64,000 nucleotides of DNA, from the NCBI GenBank assembly GCA_035626475.1, contig DASPNP010000082.1, forward strand, positions 59,062-123,061. Direction: 5' to 3'. This document shows positions 25,372 to 34,683 of the stretch, piece after piece. The notes under the pieces are model-generated. The model searched no databases. It was given only the letters and a program-made list of their open reading frames with translations, and was not told the origin of the DNA. This stretch comes from DASPKT01 sp035626475. GTDB lineage: Bacteria; Pseudomonadota; Alphaproteobacteria; Azospirillales; Azospirillaceae. The translations under genes were made by a program, and so were the position numbers. Positions within the stretch are counted from its first letter, which is position 1; each line of letters opens with the position of its first letter.

Positions 25372-25459
25372 CGCGACTACCGGGCGGCATTTCTTTAGGT
25401 TCACTGGGGCTGTACCGCCATGCCGAGCGTTCGGCTATAGCAAGCTCTCGTCGAATTTT

Positions 25460-26413
25460 CTAGTGGGGAGATCCCAGGGCTTTGAGCATGTACTTTCCCT
25501 GCCGGCAATACTCGTCGCGGCCCCGAGTGGTCCGTGTAAGCCTATCTGACTCAGCAACGATTGCGCGGCGTGCCATGGAAGCCTGCTCGGGCAGCTCACG
25601 CCTGACATCGTCAGCCCACTTCAGAACCTCAGCGTGGCGCCTTGGATCGAGCTCCATACCTAGCGCCGATGCCAATTCATTCAGGAACGCGGTTTGTGAG
25701 GAACGAGAGCCCAGGCAAGCTGGACAGGCAATGAAAGCGACGAATGGATAATCTGCATTCGATCGGTGCACTCCAAAGCTCATAACCTCACGAGGAAAGA
25801 AAAAGCCGGGGCCTCTCACCCAATCCTCGCGCAGGTGACGAATATCGTCCTCAGAAAGCCCCCCATCTGCTTGATAGACCTTGACGCTTGCCTCCACCTC
25901 ACGGGCGTGAAACCAATCGTAGTGCCAGCTGGCGCAGCAAGGCGGATATCCGAGCCGCCTGGCTTCCGACACTTCGGCCATCCTGCCACAGTCGTAGAGG
26001 TCGATGAGATAGGGATCTCTCGACGCCCAGAACACGGTGCACTCCGGAGACATCTGCGCCTCGAGAATAGGCGCTAGCTGCGGATCAGCGATATTCAGCG
26101 CACGATGACGATGGTCAACAGGGCCAGTAGAAAACCCAGAAGGCACACCAAGCTTTCGGCAAACTCCGTCGAGTTCCCCGACTATGTCCTGCCGGCTGCG
26201 AGAGCTTGCAAAGGCCATAAACGACGGTTTCGTGCCGTGGACAGCTTGGACGAGTGCCAGCATCTCGGCGAACTCAGTCTGGACGTCCACACGAGCAGCC
26301 TCGCGTCCCTCATAGCATTTGGCAATAGCGCGGTAAGTAGTGGCTATGTCTGATGCGGTCTTGTTCTGCTGAGACGATGCCAGAGCACTCGTGACTTCGT
26401 GAGAATCAGTCAT
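25460..26413 (-). CDS. Hypothetical protein with CC and CxxC motifs
   Basis: 317 residues; ATG 26413 overlaps the end of the preceding gene by 8 bases. Two cysteine sites stand out: RLGYPPCCASWHYDWFH (Cys ~159-160) and AFIACPACLGS (Cys ~230 and 233). The first is like the GYPxCC signature seen in some DUF483-type proteins; metal binding is likely if they come together. No catalytic family is recognised. Strict overlap in the operon means it is made together with the ATPase pair. Sulfur or metal chemistry linked to the PT mark is a speculation worth testing. Confidence 0.65.
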   Translation of the reverse strand: MTDSHEVTSALASSQQNKTASDIATTYRAIAKCYEGREAARVDVQTEFAEMLALVQAVHGTKPSFMAFASSRSRQDIVGELDGVCRKLGVPSGFSTGPVDHRHRALNIADPQLAPILEAQMSPECTVFWASRDPYLIDLYDCGRMAEVSEARRLGYPPCCASWHYDWFHAREVEASVKVYQADGGLSEDDIRHLREDWVRGPGFFFPREVMSFGVHRSNADYPFVAFIACPACLGSRSSQTAFLNELASALGMELDPRRHAEVLKWADDVRRELPEQASMARRAIVAESDRLTRTTRGRDEYCRQGKYMLKALGSPH

Positions 26414-28454
26414 TTCTCATGGCTCCAACCGTATCCGGGGGCGTCTCGCGCAGGACAATTATGAACGATGCATGCTTCTTCTCGTCGTTTGTAAGATTAA
26501 AAGTATCTGGGTCACGAACAATCAATCCTATCTTCTCTGATTCAGGTTTCGCTGTTTTTCCTTCTTGCTCCCCAATCTCACCCTCACCCGTCACTGGGAT
26601 CGCGCCGATGCTAACGGGCTTCTGAATCGCAAGCGACTTGAACTTGCCTTTATCTAGCTTCGGGAGCGCCAGTCCCTGTTCGAGCAAAGCAGGAAAGTAG
26701 GTGGCTTCCTTAAGTCGCTTCAAACTGTCCGCAGCGCGACCATACACTTGGTTCTGATCAAGTGATGCGATATTAAGCAGGAGTTCTTCAATGCATCCTT
26801 CGCTCAGGACCAGTCTCGCCGCGTCATCAGCATCTCTACGGCCAGAGATCCACACAGCCCCTTCTTTATCTAGTAATGGAGATGTCAAGCGACGTAGGGA
26901 CTCGTCTTTCTCGCAGGTCATAACTTCAACGCGCACCGGGAAAGTGTAGGGCATATTAGCTACAACGCCCACTCTGCCGAGATCTGACAAAAGCTTCTGC
27001 TGGAGTTCGATGGCTTGGCCGTCTCGTAGCCTAGCAATAACTTGATGAGATCCTCCCTCACCAAGCGCCGTCTCAAGGTGCTCAGGGCTCACGGTTGTAA
27101 TATTCTTCAAGTCCCATCTGATCCAGAACCTCTTCTCCTTATTGTTTTCTCGAAGGATGAGAATAGGCGTACGGGCACCCGAAGCCTTGGACGTCCAGCT
27201 CTTGGCTGTAAGTTCCTCAAGAGAACCCGCCATCAGCATCACGCGCTTCGCACCTTTTCGGGCCAAGTCGCAAGCCGGTGTGACTACAACGAAGACATCA
27301 GCTTCCAGCGGGCTGGATTTGACAGTGCCTTCGCCGGCCGCGCCATCAACGGTGTCTTGAGCTTTAGCATCTGGACGCCGCAATAGAATGTCGCCGAAGG
27401 AAACTCGAGCCGCTGAAGGCGGCGGGGCTAGACGGAGGCGTTGGCTGTTCTGAAACAGCACGGCATGAACGAGCTGCTGGAGATCCGCTGAGCCTGCCAC
27501 ATACGGCGGAGGGTAATTTCCTGTCTCGATCTTGTTCAGCTCTTGTGCGGCTTGAATGGTCTCTGACGAAGCTTCGATTTCATGCTGAAGCACGCGGTCG
27601 AACACGTCCAGCATGTAGCTGCCCAAAGGTTGCTTCTCATCATCCAGTAGAAGTTGCTGAATGTGCCCATAATCGGGCAGATCAAGTCTACGAATAGTTC
27701 GCAAGAATCTATTCCTAGCCTCATCTAAGCCAACGGTCCACGCGTGGATGAACTCCGCCATCCTCAGGGCGTCTGCATGGTGTCGGGCCAACGACTCGAG
27801 TGTGCGCCCGACAACAGTGCGATCCTGAAGCTGCTTCTTTTCTCGAACTCGGAACATGGCCCCAAGAAGACCGGCTTCGTCTCTGAAGAATGCCTTGTTG
27901 GTGGCGAGACGAGAGCTGCCCGACATTAGAACTACGATTGGGGGTTTCTCTCCGCGACCTTTTAAGAGATCGCGCAGCAGCTTTATCGAAGCCTCCATAT
28001 CCGTGTCTTCTTGTGACGCTCCTAGCAACAAGTCGGCAAAAATGATCGGGGCGTGGCGGCCTCTCTCGTTTACCTCTCGGCCGGATCGGATGGGCTCCAC
28101 TCCGAAGGAGAGGAGGGACTCTTCAAGGGCTTTCAGGTAGATCGTTTCTTCGTTGTTTCCCTGCTCGTAAGCGCTGAAAAGGCCGTCCCAGACTTCATCT
28201 GACAAAACGCCTTTGAGCCTCCAAAGTGCGGCGACGAATTCATCATTCCGCGGCAGATCGGCTGCGCGGGCTTCGCCGTATTTAGGGAACTCGCGTAGAA
28301 TATCAGCCTCGTAGGCAGCGGCATCGGCAAAGAAATTATTCCAGCCGTCTTTGTTCCTCACCAAATCCTGAGCACGGGGGACTTCGTCGTAGCCATCGTC
28401 GACGATCAGTGCGGAGGTTAAGCCTCGTTGCTGAAGTAATTCCTGCAGCGTCAT
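26406..28454 (-). CDS. Receiver-like signalling protein, partner of the GHKL ATPase
   Basis: 682 residues. The first ~220 look like a modified receiver domain: acidic pair in SALIVDDGYDE (~19-20), a candidate phosphoacceptor Asp ~141 in PIIFADLLLG, then PPIVVLMSGSSRL and a Lys-rich FRVREKKQL. A ~70-residue insertion separates the first two strands. The C-terminal ~450 residues have no known domain (one stretch reads DVFVVVTPACDLARKGAKRV). The start overlaps the ATPase stop (ATGA), the usual arrangement of a two-component pair. It probably relays a signal from the ATPase to the nuclease or DGQHR protein. Confidence 0.65.
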   Translation of the reverse strand: MTLQELLQQRGLTSALIVDDGYDEVPRAQDLVRNKDGWNNFFADAAAYEADILREFPKYGEARAADLPRNDEFVAALWRLKGVLSDEVWDGLFSAYEQGNNEETIYLKALEESLLSFGVEPIRSGREVNERGRHAPIIFADLLLGASQEDTDMEASIKLLRDLLKGRGEKPPIVVLMSGSSRLATNKAFFRDEAGLLGAMFRVREKKQLQDRTVVGRTLESLARHHADALRMAEFIHAWTVGLDEARNRFLRTIRRLDLPDYGHIQQLLLDDEKQPLGSYMLDVFDRVLQHEIEASSETIQAAQELNKIETGNYPPPYVAGSADLQQLVHAVLFQNSQRLRLAPPPSAARVSFGDILLRRPDAKAQDTVDGAAGEGTVKSSPLEADVFVVVTPACDLARKGAKRVMLMAGSLEELTAKSWTSKASGARTPILILRENNKEKRFWIRWDLKNITTVSPEHLETALGEGGSHQVIARLRDGQAIELQQKLLSDLGRVGVVANMPYTFPVRVEVMTCEKDESLRRLTSPLLDKEGAVWISGRRDADDAARLVLSEGCIEELLLNIASLDQNQVYGRAADSLKRLKEATYFPALLEQGLALPKLDKGKFKSLAIQKPVSIGAIPVTGEGEIGEQEGKTAKPESEKIGLIVRDPDTFNLTNDEKKHASFIIVLRETPPDTVGAMRND

Positions 28455-30853
28455 CGAACCGCGGCCTCGTTAGGAAGTTCGAGAACAAATTCGTGCAGCC
28501 TGCCCGTTGCCGGATCCGGCTCTTTTGAAAGAGTGAGTGTTGCGCCGATGTAGGCGGCGTTCTCGCTGGCGATGAACAGTCCCAGCCCCCGCCTACGTGC
28601 CTTCTCCTTCAATGACCAGAACGGTCTGAAGATCCGTTCTGCATTTTCTGGAGCGATTCCTGTCCCGTTGTCGCGTAGTGTCACCGAAGGAGGATCCGCC
28701 TCGATGGTCAGAACAATCTGCGGCGTATAGCGCGCGTCCTTCGCACCCCTGATCTGGACCCAGTACACTGAGTTCGAGATCAGGTTCTCCAGAATCTGGA
28801 CGATCATGCCTTTGAACGTCCGTACTCTTACAGGTCCAGATGGAGCCTCGACTCTGAATTCTAAGTTCAGGCGGCCGAATTCCGAGGCGTGTCCCTCGCG
28901 TAGATCTGAAACCAACTGTACCAGGTCGAATGTCTCGGCATTGTGCCGGCCTGATACGCTCAGTGGATCGAGAACCTTTAGGCGCTTGGAGATGTTCTTC
29001 ATCTCTACGCTCAAGGTTTCTACTCGGGCTTTCACCTCGGGAGGCAGGGGACTGCCCTTCAGGGCTTCAACTGCCTTCAATGCGGCCTCGGCTGCCCGCG
29101 CCAGTTCATGGGCGACGACCTCGACCATTAGGCCAACGCCGGCCATATGGACCATCTGCCGACTGTCGGCCTCCACCTCTGAAATCTTCTTCTGCGCCCG
29201 CTCCGCCAGGACCTGGTATTCTTGGATGGCGTCGTGAAGCTCGTCCACCAGCGCTCGGTCGGGGCCAGTTACCACGTTCTTCAACTGCGTTATGGCGCGC
29301 TTCGCACGCCCTTCCAGGCCTGCGGCTTCCGTGCGCAGCTCACTTAGATCGATGGGCTGGCGCTTGTGGCGGCGCTCCACCTCGCGAAGGAAGTCCCAGA
29401 GGAGGCCCTGGATGACGTGCTGCAGGAGGGCGATGAGCACCTGCTCTTCAGGCGTCTGTCGCAGTCCCTCTCGGTTGGTCTGGTCGACGAGGAACGGATT
29501 GGGGGCTCGGCCGATGTTGACCCTGCCGACGAACTGGGTCTTGTTCAGCGCGTAGCCAGGCCTGCCCAGCGCTTTACGGTCGAGGGCTAGCCAGTCGTCT
29601 GACTCGTCGCCGTAGGGGAAGACGCGGAACCGGTCCCGGAAGAGCATGATGCCGGACCACTTGCGTTGAAGGTCCCGAACAGCTTTCTGGTCGCCGATCG
29701 AATCGATGCGGCCCAGGCGCCGGCGGTTGTACCAATAACCCTCAAAGGCGAATGGGCCGACGGTCATCAGGGCATCGACCGGAAGCTCCTGCGAGGTGCC
29801 GATCACCGAGCCGATCAGGTCCGGAAGCGTCAGGCAAACGGTTTCGATTTCTCGAGGGTGGTCAAAGCCGAGATCGTTCACCTGTATGGTGCAGTAAAGA
29901 ACCGGCTTGCCCTCTTCGATAGCGTACCGGCCTTTGAACGACGCATGTGCATGATCCAAGAGCAGATGGTCGAGAGTAGGTATGGAAAGTCGATTGCCGT
30001 TCCAGTAGATCGCAATCCGGGGGCGTTCGCGTGCGTCGATGAAGGGGTCCAACAAGCGCGCGAAATCGATCTCACACATCGAGCGGACACGATTAGCTGT
30101 CCAGTCTTCTGTAAGGGCGCCAATTGTTAGCTTCGTGCCGCTCCAGGACGAGCTGGGCTTTGGGTCTCCTACTCGAGGCTTGACCTTGATGTCCTCAATC
30201 ATCGCCTCAACATCTTCAAACCGTTGCCAGTCGATGTCGAGCAGGTTGAATTTGGCATCTTCCGCCCGGGCGGTCTGAACGGACAGACTTTGCCCCAAAC
30301 GCATGGCTGAAAGGCGACCAAGCCCTTTTTCGCCCAGGTACGGGGAGTCGCCACCACCCGCGACCGCCGCCTCCACGTCACGTTTCCGCGACGGGGTGCC
30401 GATCAGCAGATAGTGGTCTTGCAGATCCGAAAGAGACATCCCGGTACCGGTGTCCGACACTTCAATCGTGTTGAATGTGCGGTATGCTCGTTCGAACCTC
30501 TCAATGAAGGCGCTGAGCGTCGTCGGCGAGCCAAGGGCCGAGCCGAAAGCGCTGACCAGATCATTGCCTGCAGTTACATCGAGCGCCCTGCGAACTTGCT
30601 CCGTCAGCTGCGCAACAGCCTGGCCTTCGTGCTCGGCATTCGGCTCTTTGTCGAATTTAGTCTGTGCCAACAAAGCTTGGTTGCGCAACACATGATAGAC
30701 ATTGCGGCGCAAAACGACACGAAACCGGATGTCAGCCCCGGACTTTGACTTGGCATCGAATGCGTTCTTAACGAGTTCATAGAAGGCGATGATGTCGGAG
30801 CTGATCAGCTCGACTCCGAGTTCCAAAACTGTGCGTGCCGATACTCTGAACAT
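28451..30853 (-). CDS. Double GHKL ATPase (Hsp90/MutL-like N-terminus, kinase-like C-terminus)
   Basis: 800 residues and first gene of the operon. The N-terminal GHKL ATPase has an N box (AFYELVKNAFDAKSK), DTGTGMSLSD and GEKGLGRLSAMRLGQ, as in Hsp90/MutL/MORC proteins. The C-terminal part looks like a histidine kinase: a helix with a possible phosphorylated His (~580, VAHELARAAEAALK), N box (ILENLISNSVYWV), DNGTGIAP and GLGLFIASENA. There are no membrane segments, so it is a cytosolic sensor. Having both ATPase types in one chain is rare. It may clamp onto DNA or a phage component and signal to the receiver-like protein. Confidence 0.75.
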   Translation of the reverse strand: MFRVSARTVLELGVELISSDIIAFYELVKNAFDAKSKSGADIRFRVVLRRNVYHVLRNQALLAQTKFDKEPNAEHEGQAVAQLTEQVRRALDVTAGNDLVSAFGSALGSPTTLSAFIERFERAYRTFNTIEVSDTGTGMSLSDLQDHYLLIGTPSRKRDVEAAVAGGGDSPYLGEKGLGRLSAMRLGQSLSVQTARAEDAKFNLLDIDWQRFEDVEAMIEDIKVKPRVGDPKPSSSWSGTKLTIGALTEDWTANRVRSMCEIDFARLLDPFIDARERPRIAIYWNGNRLSIPTLDHLLLDHAHASFKGRYAIEEGKPVLYCTIQVNDLGFDHPREIETVCLTLPDLIGSVIGTSQELPVDALMTVGPFAFEGYWYNRRRLGRIDSIGDQKAVRDLQRKWSGIMLFRDRFRVFPYGDESDDWLALDRKALGRPGYALNKTQFVGRVNIGRAPNPFLVDQTNREGLRQTPEEQVLIALLQHVIQGLLWDFLREVERRHKRQPIDLSELRTEAAGLEGRAKRAITQLKNVVTGPDRALVDELHDAIQEYQVLAERAQKKISEVEADSRQMVHMAGVGLMVEVVAHELARAAEAALKAVEALKGSPLPPEVKARVETLSVEMKNISKRLKVLDPLSVSGRHNAETFDLVQLVSDLREGHASEFGRLNLEFRVEAPSGPVRVRTFKGMIVQILENLISNSVYWVQIRGAKDARYTPQIVLTIEADPPSVTLRDNGTGIAPENAERIFRPFWSLKEKARRRGLGLFIASENAAYIGATLTLSKEPDPATGRLHEFVLELPNEAAVR

Positions 30854-31264
30854 AGGCGAAGTTTACCGAGAGGCGGTCGGTCGGGGGGGCGGGAATGAGC
30901 GGGTGTGGCTTGGTCTGCATCCAAACATCTGCTCAGATCGTGCTTGCACTCTATGCCCCCTCCCTAACCCCTAGCAGGCTAGCGCTGCAGCTCGTCGAGC
31001 CATCGGCCGAGCCTTCCTCAGGGCGAACCTTAGATACCGACCACGTAGGTCGTTGTACTCTTTACGGTAGCATCACCCGATGACGGATGGCACGATAAAT
31101 TTGCCCTGTTGGAGACCACTAACAGGTGCTGGACATTCCGAGGTGCCGATGCGATTCCCTGATAGGTGAAGGGCCGCGGTGTTTGTGTGCAAGCTCTTTG
31201 TCGAGGCCATGGGCCCGGGCAACAGGCTGAAAGCGCTGGCCGACCCGCACAATCAAGAGGGATC
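30854..31264. other. Divergent intergenic region with small dyad
   Basis: 411 bases separate the five-gene operon from the HEPN-like gene, and both must start here. No good gene is seen. CGACC-ACGTA-GGTCG (31038-31052) is an inverted repeat that could be an operator. Short frames across it have no ribosome sites. No clear sigma-70 promoter was found by eye. Confidence 0.4.
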
Positions 31265-32248
31265 ATGACAGAGGCATCAGAGAAGGATTGGTTGGAGCGG
31301 TTCCGCAAGGAGGAGGCGTTTAGGCTTGGCCGCGACCTGGATCAGGAGGGCTATCGTGCGATCGACCCTGCCATGCGATACGTCAGATGCGGTTGCGGCC
31401 AGGCTAATTGCTGGGTGACAGGCCTGTTGCCGCTTCGACACCATCTTGCGGCCCTATTCCAAGCCATTGTCGCGCTCGGGTTTGCCGAGCGCTTCTCATG
31501 GATTTCCCGTCACGAGGACCCTTGGCCGGGCGTGACCTACGCACTGCAAATGGCAGGCGGGATCCAGGATGTTATCTGCAATCCGAGCCTCGTACACGAT
31601 AGCGATGACGCCCTCTACTGCGAAACTGTCGCCCATTATGAGGACGAAAGCCAGGAGTTGGCGTCGAAGTACACCGCAGCGCTCATCATCTTTAATTTCG
31701 CGTGGTCAGCATATGAGGCGGCAATTGAGACCAGTGCTCGAGGTGAGACTGTAAAGGAGACGCTACCAGTACACGCGCGACGGCTCTTCCAAGCCGAGGG
31801 TGATCGGGCGTCGCAAATCAGGGCGCTGGATCAATCTTACAATTATGCCCGCCATATGTGTGAGCGGCAAGCATTGCTTAAAGACCAGTTTGCTCGGACG
31901 ATCACGAAACATGGCCTCACGGGCCCCGCCGCCGCTGCTGAAATGGTGCGGGTTTTTCGGAATTACATTGTCCACGGAGACGATCCTCTGCCCGCCGATT
32001 CGGTTTTGCCATGCTACCGCTTCTATGCGGTAACACGCGTAGTGCTGCTGCTCATCCAGCATCTAATTTGGCGGAAGGTCACTCGGCCGAGCCGACCGGT
32101 ACTGTTGTCGGCAAACAGGGAGGAGGTGGGTCGAGAGCCGGCTACGCTGTTCCTACGGCATCTGCATTATGCCGACGTGCAGTGGCGAACCATGATCCCG
32201 AAGCGCAGTCGATACGGCTTCTCTACAACGAGGCGTTTCCTCGGGTAA
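31265..32248 (+). CDS. HEPN-like hypothetical protein
   Basis: 327 residues from ATG 31265, with AGAGGG just upstream. The protein is helical and contains VRVFRNYIVHGDD, which fits the R-x4-6-H (here R-N-Y-I-V-H) core of HEPN domains, found in many defence ribonucleases. A Cys pair (VRCGCGQANCWV) is near the N-terminus. It is divergent from the five-gene operon. HEPN proteins often cut RNA upon phage infection; a single motif of this kind is suggestive only. Confidence 0.6.
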   Translation: MTEASEKDWLERFRKEEAFRLGRDLDQEGYRAIDPAMRYVRCGCGQANCWVTGLLPLRHHLAALFQAIVALGFAERFSWISRHEDPWPGVTYALQMAGGIQDVICNPSLVHDSDDALYCETVAHYEDESQELASKYTAALIIFNFAWSAYEAAIETSARGETVKETLPVHARRLFQAEGDRASQIRALDQSYNYARHMCERQALLKDQFARTITKHGLTGPAAAAEMVRVFRNYIVHGDDPLPADSVLPCYRFYAVTRVVLLLIQHLIWRKVTRPSRPVLLSANREEVGREPATLFLRHLHYADVQWRTMIPKRSRYGFSTTRRFLG

Positions 32249-32443
32249 ACGGCCAAGGGCTCGCTAGTTACACCTAAAGTCCACACTGCAGTACTCTGTT
32301 TATATTGTCCAGCAGGCTGGGACCATTCGAGAGCTTAGAGGATTGATCGATTGGCCCACTAAAAACGTTTACCGTTCAGCTGCCCCTAAGATAGACAAGT
32401 GCCAGCCCTAAGGTTGCTTCAGAGTTGGCCTGACGCTTTGTAG

Positions 32444-32608
32444 TCAACCGAGACGTTCAGCTATTTCTTTCTTTCGAAGTTCAACTACTTTTAGCTGAGC
32501 TTTGGCGGCGCGCTCCTTTGCCTTCGCAGCAGCCACCTCAGCTTTCAAGCGCTGCTCTCGCAGCGAAAGGTTCTTGTCACCAGAGACGCGCGGCATAGGA
32601 ATCTCCAT
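32444..32608 (-). CDS. Small coiled-coil protein, 54 aa (or 50 aa)
   Basis: A highly charged frame starts at ATG 32608 (MEIPMPRVSGDKNLSLREQR) and ends in TGA 32444-32446. A second ATG at 32596 has GGAG 7 bases upstream and may be the true start. The later part (KAEVAAAKAKERAAKAQLK) is a continuous helix of alternating Ala/Lys/Glu, likely a coiled coil or nucleic-acid-binding peptide. Sequence around it is AT-rich. No family is recognised. Confidence 0.5.
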   Translation of the reverse strand: MEIPMPRVSGDKNLSLREQRLKAEVAAAKAKERAAKAQLKVVELRKKEIAERLG

Positions 32609-32768
32609 CGGTCAAAATCTATTGTGGAATCTACCATAGAATTGGCATTTGTAAATGTGCTTCCGCATAGGACTGGTGGGCTGGATCGATCAGAGGGGCT
32701 CGATTGCGCTCTCAGCCGACGGAGTCCGACTCCAAAATGATTGATAGGTCCAAACGCGCACCCATATG

Positions 32769-32785
32769 GAAGGGGTAGCCCCTTC
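32769..32785. repeat. 7-bp hairpin before TnsE-like gene
   Basis: GAAGGGG (32769-32775) and CCCCTTC (32779-32785) form a tight 3-base-loop hairpin 14 bases before the TnsE-like start codon. It could be a regulatory leader hairpin or a small terminator. Confidence 0.4.
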
Positions 32786-32799
32786 TATAGGTGTTGTTA

Positions 32800-34683
32800 A
32801 TGGCATCAGGCCTACGTTTGAGAGTCAGGGGTCTCCAGGGCTCCGGATGGCAGCTTGCCTCTTGGACGGAGGCATGGCCCAACGCCGTAGATCCCTTTGA
32901 TCTTAGGCTTCTCCTTCAGTTCACCCGGACCTTCCAGGATGGGACGATATCGACGAAGACTGTTCCGGGCGCGGCCGGGTGGTTGCCTTGGTTGTCGCTG
33001 GGCAGCGTCTGGACCGACGGATACCAAGTCGCCGCTCATGATCCGTCGCTGCAGCCGTTCGACCGCTCGGTAGAGGTGCAGCCAGCCACCGTCTCCGAAT
33101 TGACCCTGGCATCCGGCAACGTCGGCCCAGGAATGGCCGGCCGGCCGGAACCGATCGACGGCCCGGTGCTGCCGTTCCGCGTGCATCGCTTTGAAAGCCG
33201 GGGCGCCGACTTGCGCTTGGTGGCGGTCAGGTTGGGCGACGATCCCCTGGGGCTGCTGATCCCTGTGGCAACGCTGCTCCAGTTCTACCTCGGCACCTCC
33301 ACGCTGGTCGCACAGGCCGCCATCAACGGCGGCTTCGCCCGTCGCCCCTCCGACGTATATGACTTGGCGGCCTCCGGCTGGGTCGACCGGGAGCGGAGAG
33401 TCTTCAGGCTCAGGCTCCGCTATCCTCTCGACGCCGGCGACGCTCATGTAGTCGCCCGCTTCGCCGCGGACGAGGCCGGCGGCCCTGCGCGCCGCATGTA
33501 CGCCCGGGTGCACGCCTCGATCGTGAAGAGCTGGGTCAACGGCGAGCCGCTCCTGCCGTCGTTCGGGTTCCCGTTCCACGGGAAGACGCGGCTGAAGGCG
33601 CTGGGACGTCGCTTCCAGGTCGATACTCCGGCCGGCCGGCGGGAGCGTTTCCTTGCCCTGCAGCTCCTGCAGTGCTCCGCAGCCTTCCCTTACCGCACCT
33701 TGGAGCTGGAGCTACCCGGACGGTCCGGCGACCGGGAGGACGAGGACGGGGACCTGCGGACGATTCCCTGGATCAAGGCCGTTCCGGAATTGGACGCGAG
33801 CTTGACCACGGACCGTCGTGCCGACTCAGCCCTGGGCGACTTGCGCCTGCAAGATGGCCGGTGCAGCGAGCGCTTCACGGCACTCCGCGAGATCAGGGTG
33901 GTCGAGAACCGGGTACCGGCGGCGGCCGCTGCCCGGGCCTGCCGGGTTGTGGCCGAGGGGGCTCCCACATCGCTGTTCACCACGGGGCCCCTGCAATGCG
34001 AGGGCTCGGGGGCAGGACGCGTCCGCCAGGCGATGGAAGCGGAACCGGCGGACCGTTCCGCCGAGGAGGCGCCGCCGGCTGGCGACGCGCCATCCTACCT
34101 GAGCGCCGGCGGGGCCATGTTCGCGGAACTCATCGCGGCCTTCGGCGACAAAGGGCTCGAGGGCTTCGCCGCCCAGCCGCTCGCCATCGGCGACGAGGCG
34201 GTCACCGTGCAGGGCCACGCTTACACGGCCATGCCGAGCGTACCCGGCGGAACGTGGCACAATCTGCCCTCCGGCCGGCCGCGGGCGCTGTTCGGAACCG
34301 TGATTTCCTGGCCGGGAGGGAGTGCCTACCTGTTCGACATCGAGCGCGACGAGCACGAGAAGGCAACGTCCTCGATGATGCTGGCGCTTGCCCCCAATGC
34401 TCGGCCATTGCGTTCGCACGAGCTGCACAGGGTGAAGGAGATCGCTCGGCGCCACCGTCGCCTCTGGGGAGCCGCGGCGTCCGGCGGCATTCGCAATGAA
34501 GTCGACGGGGCGTTGCCGTCCGTCACGTTTCATGCCATCGCGCACCGAGGCACCAGGGCGGCAGAGTATGCCGAAGAAGCGGTCCGGGAGATCCGTCGGG
34601 CATCCGCAGGCGCCGCGTTTCCCGAAACCGGGCTGGGCGATGCAGCAGGGTCGCGTCCCCGAGAGGCAGGCGGAGGTCGGTAA
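32800..34683 (+). CDS. tnsE-like: TnsE-like transposition protein
   Basis: About 627 residues from ATG 32800. By eye it follows the Tn7 TnsE pattern: an N-terminal beta-rich region, then the block LLIPVATLLQFYLGTSTLV (TnsE: IPQLELARSLFL), a middle FPFHGKTRLKALGR, a Pro/Glu-rich linker (~415-435), and a C-terminal domain with AYLFDIERDEHEKATSSM (TnsE: VLLEVDASDGVKMLST) and a late IAHRG. TnsE directs Tn7 into conjugating or replicating DNA. Its strand is opposite to tnsABC. The last 160 bases overlap, antisense, the gene ending at 34523. Confidence 0.65.
   Translation: MASGLRLRVRGLQGSGWQLASWTEAWPNAVDPFDLRLLLQFTRTFQDGTISTKTVPGAAGWLPWLSLGSVWTDGYQVAAHDPSLQPFDRSVEVQPATVSELTLASGNVGPGMAGRPEPIDGPVLPFRVHRFESRGADLRLVAVRLGDDPLGLLIPVATLLQFYLGTSTLVAQAAINGGFARRPSDVYDLAASGWVDRERRVFRLRLRYPLDAGDAHVVARFAADEAGGPARRMYARVHASIVKSWVNGEPLLPSFGFPFHGKTRLKALGRRFQVDTPAGRRERFLALQLLQCSAAFPYRTLELELPGRSGDREDEDGDLRTIPWIKAVPELDASLTTDRRADSALGDLRLQDGRCSERFTALREIRVVENRVPAAAAARACRVVAEGAPTSLFTTGPLQCEGSGAGRVRQAMEAEPADRSAEEAPPAGDAPSYLSAGGAMFAELIAAFGDKGLEGFAAQPLAIGDEAVTVQGHAYTAMPSVPGGTWHNLPSGRPRALFGTVISWPGGSAYLFDIERDEHEKATSSMMLALAPNARPLRSHELHRVKEIARRHRRLWGAAASGGIRNEVDGALPSVTFHAIAHRGTRAAEYAEEAVREIRRASAGAAFPETGLGDAAGSRPREAGGGR

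Noticed and set aside
26380..26400. GTGAGAATCAGTCA, resembling the inward right-end sequence TGTGAGAATCAACG, as possible left transposon end
   Set aside because: It is inside the start of the CC/CxxC protein gene (codons for DSHEV) and the likeness stops after 10 bases; nothing resembling comM is next to it.
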